Source: Burkholderiaceae bacterium (lineage in GTDB: Bacteria > Pseudomonadota > Gammaproteobacteria > Burkholderiales > Burkholderiaceae). From it: a stretch of DNA of 5,702 nucleotides. The notes under the pieces were generated by a model. The model saw nothing but the letters and a program-made list of their open reading frames with translations. It was not told the origin of the DNA and did no database searches. Positions 1 through 5,375 of the stretch are shown one piece after another (position 1 is the first letter of the stretch; every line of letters begins with the position of its first letter). Location: the NCBI GenBank assembly GCA_022701965.1, contig JAKONL010000143.1, positions 1 through 5,702 on the forward strand, given 5' to 3'. Position numbers and translations under genes: made by a program.

Positions 1-1859
1 TCGATCAGCACCGCGTACTTCTGCGCGATGAAGCCGCGCCGCACCTTGCGCGTGCGGGTCAGCTCGTCGTCGTCCGGGTCGAGTTCCTTGTGCAGCACCA
101 TGAAGCGCGCGATCTGCGTGTCGGCCATGCCGGGCTCGGCGGCGAGGTCGGCGTTGACCTGGCCGATGCATTCGGCGATCTGCGCGAGCACCTCGGGCTT
201 GCCGGCCAGGTCGACGTAGCCGCCGTAGGCCAGCCCGCGCCGCTCGGCCCAGTTGCCCACCGCCTCGAAGTCGATGTTGATGAAGGCACACACCTCGCTG
301 CGCGCGTCGCCGAAGCACACGGCTTCCTTGATCTGCGGGAAGAACTTGAGCTTGTTCTCGATGTAGTTGGGCGCGAACATCGCGCCGCCGGCCATGCGGC
401 CCACGTCCTTGGCGCGGTCGATGATGCGCAGGTGGCCTTCGCTGTCGAGCACGCCGGCGTCGCCGGTGTGGAAGTAGCCGTCGGCGTCGAGCACCTCGGC
501 CGTGGCGTCGGGCCGCTTGTAGTACTCCTTGAGCACCGACACGCCGCGCACCAGCACCTCGCCGTCGGCCGCGATCTTCAGCTCGATGCCCGGCGCCGCG
601 GTGCCGACGGTCTGCAGCTTGACCTTGCCGTCCTGCTGCAGGCAGACGTACGCGCAGGTCTCGGTCTGGCCGTAGAACTGCTTGAGGTTGACGCCGATCG
701 AGCGGTAGAAGCGGAACAGGTCCGGTCCGATGGCCGCGCCGGCCGTGTAGGCCACGCGGATGCGGCTCATGCCCAGGACGTTGCGCAGCGGCCCGTAGAC
801 CATCAGGTCGGCCAGCGCGTACTTGAAGCGGTCGAGGCCGCCCACCGGAGCGCCGTTGAGGATGTCCGCGCCCACGCGGCGCGCGAGCGCCATGCACTTC
901 GCATACAGCCAGCGCTTGGGCGCGGCGGCGTCCTCCATGCGGATCGACACGGCGGTGAGCAATCCTTCGAAGGTCCGCGGCGGGCCGAAGTAGTAGCTCG
1001 GCCCGATCTCGCGCATGTCGTTCATCACCGTCGCGGCCGACTCGGGGCAGTTCAGCGTGAAGCCGCCGACCAGCCACTGCGCGACCGAGAACAGGTGGTC
1101 GCCGACCCAGGCCATCGGCAGGTAGCTCATGATGTCGTCGCCCGGCCCCAGCCGGTCGGTCGCGACGCCGCCGTGGCCCGAGGCGATGAAGCTCGCATGG
1201 GTCTGGCACACGCCCTTGGGCCGCCCGGTGGTGCCCGAGGTGTAGAGGATCACGCCGACGTCGGAAGGCCGGCCGGCCTCGACGCTCGCGTCGAACGCGC
1301 CCGGATTCGCCGCGTCCCAGGCGCGGCCGAGCGCGCGCAATTCGTCGTAGCTCACGAGGCCCGGCTGGTCGTAGTGGCGCAGGCCGCGCGGGTCGTCGTA
1401 GACGATGTGGCGGATGACGGTGGCGCCGCCCTTCTCGCGCTGCAGCTCGCGGCATTCGAGCAGCTTGTCGACCTGCTCCTGGTCCTCGGCGATCGCGAAC
1501 TCGATGCCCGCGTCATCCAGCATGAAGACCATCTCGCCGGCGACCGCGTCCTGGTAGAGCGGCACCGGCACGCCGCGCAGGCTCTGCGCGGCGATCACCG
1601 CGAAGTACAGGTGCGGCCGGTTGGCGCCGACGATGGCCAGGTTGTGCCCGGCCGTGAAGCCCAGGCTCGCGAGGCCGCAGGCCATCTCGCGCACCTCGGT
1701 GGCCGCGTCGCGCCAGGTCCAGGTCTGCCAGATGCCGAGGTCCTTCTCGCGCACCGCCGGCGCGTCGGGCCGGCTCGCCGCATGGGCGCGCAGCAGGCGT
1801 GGGAACGTGGCGTCCGGCGGGACGCCGGCGGTGGAGGGGTGGGCGGAATGGGATGTCAC
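1..1859 (-). CDS. AMP-forming acyl-CoA synthetase (long-chain fatty-acid CoA ligase type), 3' end beyond the window
   Basis: This gene should activate a carboxylic acid, probably a fatty or aryl acid, to an acyl-CoA through an acyl-adenylate in the cytoplasm. The visible 619 codons carry the ANL-superfamily signatures in order: the P-loop YTSGTTGRPKG (206-216), YGQTE (396-400), YFHTGD (462-467), the hinge region IIDRAKD (479-485), and the C-terminal TRTRKVRR with the probable catalytic lysine K605. Family members of this type are usually around 650 residues, so only a short tail is missing. The start is a GTG at 1859-1857, because the next in-frame ATG falls inside the N-terminal domain; no convincing Shine-Dalgarno precedes it. 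It is transcribed divergently from the Crp/Fnr regulator gene and may be controlled by it. In Burkholderiales such ligases often neighbour branched-chain amino-acid-type ABC transporter genes, but that neighbourhood is outside the window. The family is secure; the substrate is unknown. Confidence 0.95.
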   Translation of the reverse strand, partial: MTSHSAHPSTAGVPPDATFPRLLRAHAASRPDAPAVREKDLGIWQTWTWRDAATEVREMACGLASLGFTAGHNLAIVGANRPHLYFAVIAAQSLRGVPVPLYQDAVAGEMVFMLDDAGIEFAIAEDQEQVDKLLECRELQREKGGATVIRHIVYDDPRGLRHYDQPGLVSYDELRALGRAWDAANPGAFDASVEAGRPSDVGVILYTSGTTGRPKGVCQTHASFIASGHGGVATDRLGPGDDIMSYLPMAWVGDHLFSVAQWLVGGFTLNCPESAATVMNDMREIGPSYYFGPPRTFEGLLTAVSIRMEDAAAPKRWLYAKCMALARRVGADILNGAPVGGLDRFKYALADLMVYGPLRNVLGMSRIRVAYTAGAAIGPDLFRFYRSIGVNLKQFYGQTETCAYVCLQQDGKVKLQTVGTAAPGIELKIAADGEVLVRGVSVLKEYYKRPDATAEVLDADGYFHTGDAGVLDSEGHLRIIDRAKDVGRMAGGAMFAPNYIENKLKFFPQIKEAVCFGDARSEVCAFINIDFEAVGNWAERRGLAYGGYVDLAGKPEVLAQIAECIGQVNADLAAEPGMADTQIARFMVLHKELDPDDDELTRTRKVRRGFIAQKYAVLI

Positions 1860-1884
1860 GGTGAGCCGGACTTTAGGACCGACT

Positions 1885-1914
1885 TTGACGCCGATCTGTC
1901 GTTCCAACGACAAT
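1885..1914 (+). promoter_or_regulatory. Candidate sigma-70-type promoter for the Crp/Fnr regulator operon
   Basis: TTGACG (1885-1890) matches five of six bases of the -35 consensus. After an 18-bp spacer, GACAAT (1909-1914) matches four of six bases of the -10 consensus. Transcription would start near 1921, leaving a leader of about 37 nucleotides before the ATG at 1958. The candidate operator at 1897-1912 fills the spacer and overlaps the -10 element, which would suit repression. The call is based only on consensus matching. Confidence 0.45.
1897..1912. promoter_or_regulatory. Perfect inverted repeat, candidate Crp/Fnr-family operator
   Basis: TGTCGTT and AACGACA form a perfect 7-bp inverted repeat around a central CC. 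Read as Crp/Fnr half-sites it is TGTCG-N6-CGACA, the same 5-6-5 geometry as E. coli CRP (TGTGA-N6-TCACA). It sits between two divergent genes, one of which encodes a Crp/Fnr protein with an altered recognition helix. That makes it the natural candidate for the regulator's own binding site. Geometry and symmetry are directly visible; binding is inferred. Confidence 0.65.
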
Positions 1915-1946
1915 CCTAGGGACACCACTCCCCCGGACTTTCCCGC

Positions 1947-1961
1947 ATGGCCGCCGCATGA
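1947..1961 (+). other. Four-residue upstream reading frame overlapping the regulator start
   Basis: ATG at 1947 opens a Met-Ala-Ala-Ala frame whose TGA (1959-1961) overlaps the regulator's ATG at 1958 in an ATGA arrangement. Neither ATG has a clear Shine-Dalgarno. Termination of the mini-frame could feed re-initiation at the regulator start, or the arrangement could be coincidence. Confidence 0.2.
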
Positions 1962-2725
1962 CCCGGTTCGCTCCCCGCACGTCCTCGATCCGCGACCGGG
2001 TCCGCCCCGCCACGCCCGAAGAGCTGCGCAACGTCCCGTGGCTCGACGCGCTGCTGCCCGCGGAGCGGCGTCGCGCGGAGGCGGCGGTGGAGGTCGGCGA
2101 GGCCGAGGCGGGCGACCTGGTCTGCCGCATCGGCCGCTCGCCGACCTACTGGTTCGGCGTCGTCGAGGGCCTGCTCAAGATGAGCAACGACAACCCCGAC
2201 GGCACCTCGATGACCTACAGCGGCCTGCCGCCGGGCGGCTGGTTCGGCGAGGGCACGGTCATGAAGCGCGAGCCCTACCGCTACAACATCCAGGCGCTGC
2301 GGCGCAGCGTCGTGGCCGGATTGCCGATCGACGAGTTCCACTGGCTGCTCGACCATTCGATCGGCTTCAACCGCTTCGTCATGAACCAGCTCAACGAGCG
2401 GCTCGCGCAGTTCATCGCCGCGCGCGAGGCCGATCGCCTGAACGACCCCGACGTACGCGTGGCGCGCAACCTCGCGGCGCTGTTCAACCCGGTGCTGTTT
2501 CCCGGCGTCGGCGAACTGCTGCGCATCACGCAGCAGGAGCTCGCCTACCTGATCGGGCTGTCGCGCCAGCGCGTGAACCAGTCGCTCAACATGCTGCAGG
2601 CGCAGGGCACGATCCGCATCGAGTACGGCGGCCTGCGCGTGCTCGACCTCGCGGCGCTGCGCGGCCGCGCAGCGCCGCCGACCTCTTCCTCTTCTTCGAC
2701 GACTCCCAAGGACGACACGCCATGA
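1958..2725 (+). CDS. Crp/Fnr-family transcriptional regulator
   Basis: This 255-residue cytoplasmic DNA-binding protein has the two-domain Crp/Fnr layout. An N-terminal cyclic-nucleotide-like beta-barrel spans about residues 24-125 and includes GWFGEG (94-99). A dimerisation helix follows (about 135-160), then a winged helix with its helix-turn-helix at about 190-213. In the phosphate-binding segment the G-E pair (97-98) and an arginine (R108) can be aligned with CRP, but the following serine of CRP is tyrosine here, so cAMP binding is doubtful. No FNR-type cysteine cluster is seen; the only cysteine is C56, so an oxygen-sensing iron-sulfur centre is unlikely. The recognition helix reads SRQRVNQ (202-208), compared with SRETVGR in CRP. 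Residues from about 236 onward are a low-complexity tail rich in Ala, Pro, Ser and Thr. The stop overlaps the next gene's ATG by 4 bp. The ATG at 1958 is the only plausible start before the domain, though it lacks a clear ribosome-binding site. The effector is unknown. Confidence 0.93.
   Translation: MTRFAPRTSSIRDRVRPATPEELRNVPWLDALLPAERRRAEAAVEVGEAEAGDLVCRIGRSPTYWFGVVEGLLKMSNDNPDGTSMTYSGLPPGGWFGEGTVMKREPYRYNIQALRRSVVAGLPIDEFHWLLDHSIGFNRFVMNQLNERLAQFIAAREADRLNDPDVRVARNLAALFNPVLFPGVGELLRITQQELAYLIGLSRQRVNQSLNMLQAQGTIRIEYGGLRVLDLAALRGRAAPPTSSSSSTTPKDDTP
2651..2696 (+). terminator. Perfect 28-bp palindrome followed by a T-rich pyrimidine tract, possible attenuator
   Basis: Positions 2651-2678 are a perfect palindrome with 14-bp arms (GCGGCGCTGCGCGG and its complement) and a NotI-type core. 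As RNA it would form about 12 G:C-dominated pairs with a four-base loop. A pyrimidine run follows at 2682-2697, with eight T in the 13 bases 2684-2696. The element lies in the last codons of the regulator gene, about 45 bp before the reductase start. This resembles an imperfect intrinsic terminator or attenuator. The interrupted T-tract means that it probably leaks, if it terminates at all. Confidence 0.4.
2708..2712 (+). promoter_or_regulatory. Ribosome-binding site of the short-chain dehydrogenase gene
   Basis: AAGGA ends 9 bases before the ATG at 2722. It supports that start over the much longer open frame that runs in from upstream in the same phase. Confidence 0.75.
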
Positions 2726-3480
2726 CCTCCCACCTGACCCTGATCACCGGCGCCTCGCGCGGCATGGGCCGCGCGATGGCCGAGCAGCTGCTCGATGCCG
2801 GCCACACGCTCGTCTGCATCTCGCGCCGCACCGACGAGACGCTGGCCGCACGGGCCGCCGCGGCCGGCGCCACGCTCGAGCAATGGTCCTTCGACCTCGC
2901 CGAGCCCCGGGCCGCGGCCGAGCGCGTGGGCACCTGGCTCGCTACGCAGGACGCGCAGGCCTTCGACAGCGTCGTGCTGATCAACAACGCCGGCACGCTC
3001 GGCACCGTGGGCCCGCTCGCGCAGGCCGACGCGGCCGACCTCGCGCGTTCGCTGCGCATCGGGCTGGAGGCGCCGCTGCTGCTCACCGCCGCCTTCCTGC
3101 GGGCCACGGCCGGCTGGCGCGGCGTGCGCAAGGTGCTCAACGTCTCCTCGGGGCTCGGACGCAACGCGATGGCGAGCCAGGCGCCGTACTGCGCCGCCAA
3201 GGCCGGCATGGACCACTTCTCGCGTGCCGTGGCGCTCGAGCAGGCGAACGAGCCCGGCGGCGCGAGGATCGTCTCGCTCGCCCCCGGCGTGATCGACACC
3301 GACATGCAGGGCGCGATGCGCGCCACCGAGGCGGCGCTGTTCCCCGACCGCGGCCGCTTCGACCGGCTCAAGTCCGACGGGCTGCTCGACTCGCCCGCCG
3401 ACGCGGCGGCCAAGGTGCTCGCCTTCCTGGCGCGCGCCGACTTCGGCACCCGGCCGGTCGCCGACGTGCGTTCGGACTGA
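2722..3480 (+). CDS. Short-chain dehydrogenase/reductase (SDR), benzil/sepiapterin-reductase-like
   Basis: This 252-residue protein is predicted to be a soluble NAD(P)H-dependent oxidoreductase of the classical SDR family acting on a carbonyl or alcohol. The Rossmann cofactor motif TGASRGMG covers residues 9-16. Basic residues R13, R35 and R36 favour NADPH. NNAG is at 88-91, the catalytic serine is S143, and YCAAK at 156-160 supplies Y156 and K160. The active-site stretch SSGLGRN and the LAPGVIDTDMQ segment resemble Bacillus YueD-type benzil reductases and sepiapterin reductases. The Asn of the usual SDR tetrad, expected in an N-L-x-A-P context, appears to be glycine G114 (IGLEAP). The start is chosen from its ribosome-binding site and the position of the glycine motif. 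It overlaps the regulator gene by 4 bp (ATGA), which implies cotranscription and probably translational coupling. The natural substrate cannot be told from sequence. Confidence 0.94.
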   Translation: MTSHLTLITGASRGMGRAMAEQLLDAGHTLVCISRRTDETLAARAAAAGATLEQWSFDLAEPRAAAERVGTWLATQDAQAFDSVVLINNAGTLGTVGPLAQADAADLARSLRIGLEAPLLLTAAFLRATAGWRGVRKVLNVSSGLGRNAMASQAPYCAAKAGMDHFSRAVALEQANEPGGARIVSLAPGVIDTDMQGAMRATEAALFPDRGRFDRLKSDGLLDSPADAAAKVLAFLARADFGTRPVADVRSD

Positions 3481-3481
3481 C

Positions 3482-3489
3482 AAGGAGGA
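3482..3489 (+). promoter_or_regulatory. Strong Shine-Dalgarno before the 86-residue protein
   Basis: AAGGAGGA is an almost ideal anti-16S match. Its AGGAGG core ends 9 bases before the ATG at 3498. It is the strongest ribosome-binding site in the window and is the main support that the small gene is real and well translated. Confidence 0.85.
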
Positions 3490-3497
3490 ACCCCGCC

Positions 3498-3758
3498 ATG
3501 GCCACCGCCCAAGCCCTCGCCACCGCCGACTACAAGCTCTTCCCGTCGCCGCGCAACCGCCATCGCGTGGTGTTCGAGCACCAGGTCTTCGTGCCCTATC
3601 CGTACATGCTGATCGACATGGAGAGCTACTACCTCCAGGGCCGCTACAGCCTCTTCGCCGCGCACCGCATCGTCGACAACAAGGCCGGCCAGCTCGCCAC
3701 CTTCGAGGATGCCGCGGACGAGGCGAAGTTCAAGCTGAAGTTCGTGCCCGACCGATGA
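3498..3758 (+). CDS. Uncharacterised 86-residue aromatic-rich protein
   Basis: I do not recognise this protein. It is a complete 86-residue frame with no signal peptide, no membrane segment and no cysteine. It is rich in aromatics, with six Tyr and seven Phe, concentrated in FEHQVFVPYPYMLID (26-40) and ESYYLQGRYSLF (42-53). The C-terminus is charged (DEAKFKLKFVPDR). The alternating hydrophobic pattern suggests a small beta-rich cytoplasmic fold. Evidence that it is a gene: a near-perfect ribosome-binding site, a 17-bp gap from the dehydrogenase stop, a 4-bp ATGA overlap with the following gene, and a composition unlike the Ala/Arg-rich translations of the competing frames. It could be a partner or accessory of the reductase or of the glutathione S-transferase-like protein, but nothing in its sequence shows a function. 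Confidence 0.8.
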   Translation: MATAQALATADYKLFPSPRNRHRVVFEHQVFVPYPYMLIDMESYYLQGRYSLFAAHRIVDNKAGQLATFEDAADEAKFKLKFVPDR

Positions 3759-4450
3759 CCGCAGCCGATCCGCCATCGCCGCTGCCGCTGCCGATCCTCT
3801 ACTCGTTCCGCCGCTGTCCCTACGCGATGCGCGCCCGCCTCGCGCTGCTCGCGGCCGGCCAGCGTTGCGAGCTGCGCGAGGTGGTGCTGCGCGACAAGCC
3901 GGCCGAACTCCGCACCGCCTCGCCCAAGGCCACGGTGCCGGTGCTCGTGCTCGCCGACGGCCGCGTGATCGACCAGAGCCTGGACATCATGCGGTGGGCG
4001 CTGGGGCGCGACGATCCGCAGCGCTGGCTCGCGCCGGCCGAGGGAACGCTCGACGACATGCACGTGCTGATCGAGGCCAGCGACACCGGCTTCAAGCGCG
4101 ATCTCGACCGCTACAAGTACCCCGGGCGCGAGCCGGCCGGTGTCGCGGACGACGGCGTCTCGCCGCGCGAGAGCGGCGCGGGCTTTCTGCGACAGCTCGA
4201 TGCGCGGCTCGCGAACGGCCCCTTCCTGTTCGGCGGCCATGCGGCGCTGGCCGATGCGGCCATCGCGCCGTTCGTGCGCCAGTTCGCCGGCGTCGACCCC
4301 GCGTGGTTCGCCGCGCAGCCGTGGCCGCGCCTGCGCGCCTGGCTGGACGCCTGGCAGGCGTCCGGGGCTTTCGCGATCGTCATGCAGCGCCATGCCGCCT
4401 GGAAGGCCGAGGACGGTCCGGGCGTCGCCTTCCCATCCCGGCTTCACTGA
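3755..4450 (+). CDS. Glutathione S-transferase-like protein with glutaredoxin-type CPY motif
   Basis: The 231-residue product has an N-terminal thioredoxin-like GST domain (about 13-90) and an all-helical C-terminal domain (about 100-215). The active-site region is FRRCPYAMRAR with C21 as the probable nucleophile, as in cysteine-type bacterial GSTs and glutaredoxin-2-like proteins rather than Ser/Tyr GSTs. The conserved cis-proline is P62 in ATVPVL. The glutathione gamma-glutamyl contact region reads DQSLDIM (73-79), where many GSTs have an E-S pair. The C-terminal FLFGGHAALADAAIAPF matches the folding motif of the family. It could catalyse glutathione conjugation, deglutathionylation or thiol-disulfide exchange in the cytoplasm; the substrate is unknown. 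Its ATG overlaps the stop of the 86-residue gene by 4 bp and there is little Shine-Dalgarno of its own, so translation is probably coupled to that gene. Confidence 0.92.
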   Translation: MTAADPPSPLPLPILYSFRRCPYAMRARLALLAAGQRCELREVVLRDKPAELRTASPKATVPVLVLADGRVIDQSLDIMRWALGRDDPQRWLAPAEGTLDDMHVLIEASDTGFKRDLDRYKYPGREPAGVADDGVSPRESGAGFLRQLDARLANGPFLFGGHAALADAAIAPFVRQFAGVDPAWFAAQPWPRLRAWLDAWQASGAFAIVMQRHAAWKAEDGPGVAFPSRLH

Positions 4451-4469
4451 ACACCACACGACGAAAGCC

Positions 4470-5375
4470 ATGGCCGAATCGAAAATCGCCATCTACGGTG
4501 CCATCGGCGCCAACATCGCCATCGCGGCCACCAAGTTCACCGTCGCCGGCATCACCGGCAGCTCGGCGATGCTGTCCGAGGGCGTGCATTCGGCGGTCGA
4601 CACCTTCAACGGCGTGTTGCTGCTGGTCGGCGTGAAACTGAGCCAGCGGCCGGCCACCACCGAGCATCCGTTCGGCCACGGCAAGGAGCTCTACTTCTGG
4701 AGCCTGATGGTCGCGGTGCTGATCTTCGGGCTCGGCGGCGGGGTGTCGGTCTACGAAGGCATCCAGCACATCCGCCGTCCCGAGCCGATGACCGACCCCA
4801 CCTGGAACTACGTTGTGCTCGGCGCCGCGGTGCTGTTCGAGGGCGCGAGCTTCGGCATCGCGCTGCGGCAGTTCCTCGGCGAGTCGCGCGGCCGGCCGTT
4901 CTGGAATGCGCTGCATGCGAGCAAGGACCCGACCACCTACACCGTGCTGGCCGAGGATTCGGCCGCGCTGGTCGGCCTGCTGGTCGCGGCGCTCGGCATC
5001 TGGCTGAGCCACGAACTCGGCATCCCCGAACTCGACGGCGCGGCGTCGGTCGTCATCGGCCTGCTGCTGGCGGGCGTCGCGGTGCTGCTGGTGCGCGAGT
5101 CGCGCGGCCTCCTGATCGGCGAGGGCATCCGACCCGAGACCGCGCGCGAGATCCGCCGCATCGCCACCGCGCAGCCGAGCGTGCGCGACGTCGGGCAGAT
5201 CCTGTCGATGTACATCGGCCCGCAGGAGGTGCTGGTGACGCTGGACCTGCATTTCGAGGACGGCACGCGCACCGACGAGGCGTCGGCCGCGATGACGCTG
5301 ATCGGCAATGAAGTGCGGGCGAAGTTCCCGACGATCAGGCGGCTGTTCATCGAGGCCGGGGAGGGGGCGGCATGA
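4470..5375 (+). CDS. Cation diffusion facilitator transporter, SLC30A9/ZnT9-like
   Basis: This 301-residue inner-membrane protein should export a divalent metal, most likely Zn2+, by cation/proton antiport. Six hydrophobic segments lie at about 7-29, 32-57, 76-97, 112-133, 157-179 and 188-208, followed by a cytosolic domain (about 210-301) of the CDF dimerisation type. The metal-site motif in TM2 is H40-x3-D44 (SEGVHSAVDTFN), then HPFGHGKE at 66-73 before TM3. TM5 carries VLAEDSAALVG with E162-D163, where zinc CDFs normally have a His/Asp pair. This ED variant, together with the ASKDPTTYTVL lead-in (150-160), is typical of the SLC30A9-like branch. The start at 4470 lies 19 bp after the previous stop with only a weak GAAAG-type ribosome site; the same frame is open further upstream, but that part overlaps the GST-like gene and is not CDF-like. 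The link to the upstream genes may be mere proximity. The metal is inferred from the family. Confidence 0.94.
   Translation: MAESKIAIYGAIGANIAIAATKFTVAGITGSSAMLSEGVHSAVDTFNGVLLLVGVKLSQRPATTEHPFGHGKELYFWSLMVAVLIFGLGGGVSVYEGIQHIRRPEPMTDPTWNYVVLGAAVLFEGASFGIALRQFLGESRGRPFWNALHASKDPTTYTVLAEDSAALVGLLVAALGIWLSHELGIPELDGAASVVIGLLLAGVAVLLVRESRGLLIGEGIRPETAREIRRIATAQPSVRDVGQILSMYIGPQEVLVTLDLHFEDGTRTDEASAAMTLIGNEVRAKFPTIRRLFIEAGEGAA
5360..5364 (+). promoter_or_regulatory. Ribosome-binding site of the DUF4189-type gene
   Basis: GGAGG ends 7 bases before the ATG at 5372 and lies inside the last codons of the transporter gene. It supports the overlapping start rather than the in-frame ATG at 5384, which would leave a shorter signal peptide without the leading arginines. 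Confidence 0.65.

Larger units (their letters stand above)
1866..1941. repeat. Pair of 9-bp direct repeats bracketing the intergenic inverted repeat
   Basis: CCGGACTTT occurs at 1866-1874 and again at 1933-1941, both inside the 98-bp divergent intergenic region. The two copies lie about 33-35 bp either side of the centre of the inverted repeat at 1897-1912. They could be secondary protein-binding sites or a chance repeat in GC-rich DNA. Confidence 0.4.

Noticed and set aside
1266..1279. 14-bp perfect palindrome AGGCCGGCCGGCCT inside the synthetase gene
   Set aside because: It is a run of simple GGCC units coding Glu-Ala-Gly-Arg-Pro. In DNA this GC-rich it is not striking, and it has no regulatory context.
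90..1919. Very long plus-strand open frame opposite the acyl-CoA synthetase
   Set aside because: The translation is rich in Ala, Arg, Val, His and Asp without any domain pattern. The minus strand has a complete set of ANL-ligase motifs. The frame is a shadow caused by high GC and few stop codons.
1621..2721. Upstream open extension of the SDR frame
   Set aside because: The region encodes the synthetase and the regulator in other frames. SDR homology begins at the glycine motif just after the ATG at 2722, which has its own AAGGA site.
2545..3776. Two long minus-strand open frames opposite the regulator, SDR and small gene
   Set aside because: Their compositions are Arg/Ala/Gly/Ser-rich with no motif, while the plus strand has recognisable enzymes with ribosome sites and stop-start overlaps.
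4140..4469. In-frame upstream extension of the CDF transporter
   Set aside because: It overlaps the GST-like coding region, is Arg/Ser-rich and not membrane-like. Family homology starts at the ATG at 4470.
3865..4635. Alternative plus-strand frame across the GST-like gene, and a minus-strand frame (3644-4492) in the same place
   Set aside because: Both are Arg/Ala-rich shadows. The GST frame holds the CPY active site, the cis-Pro and the C-terminal helix motif.
4380..5252. Minus-strand open frame opposite the transporter
   Set aside because: The translation is full of His, Gln, Asp and Arg and lacks domains. The transporter strand has six membrane segments and CDF metal motifs.
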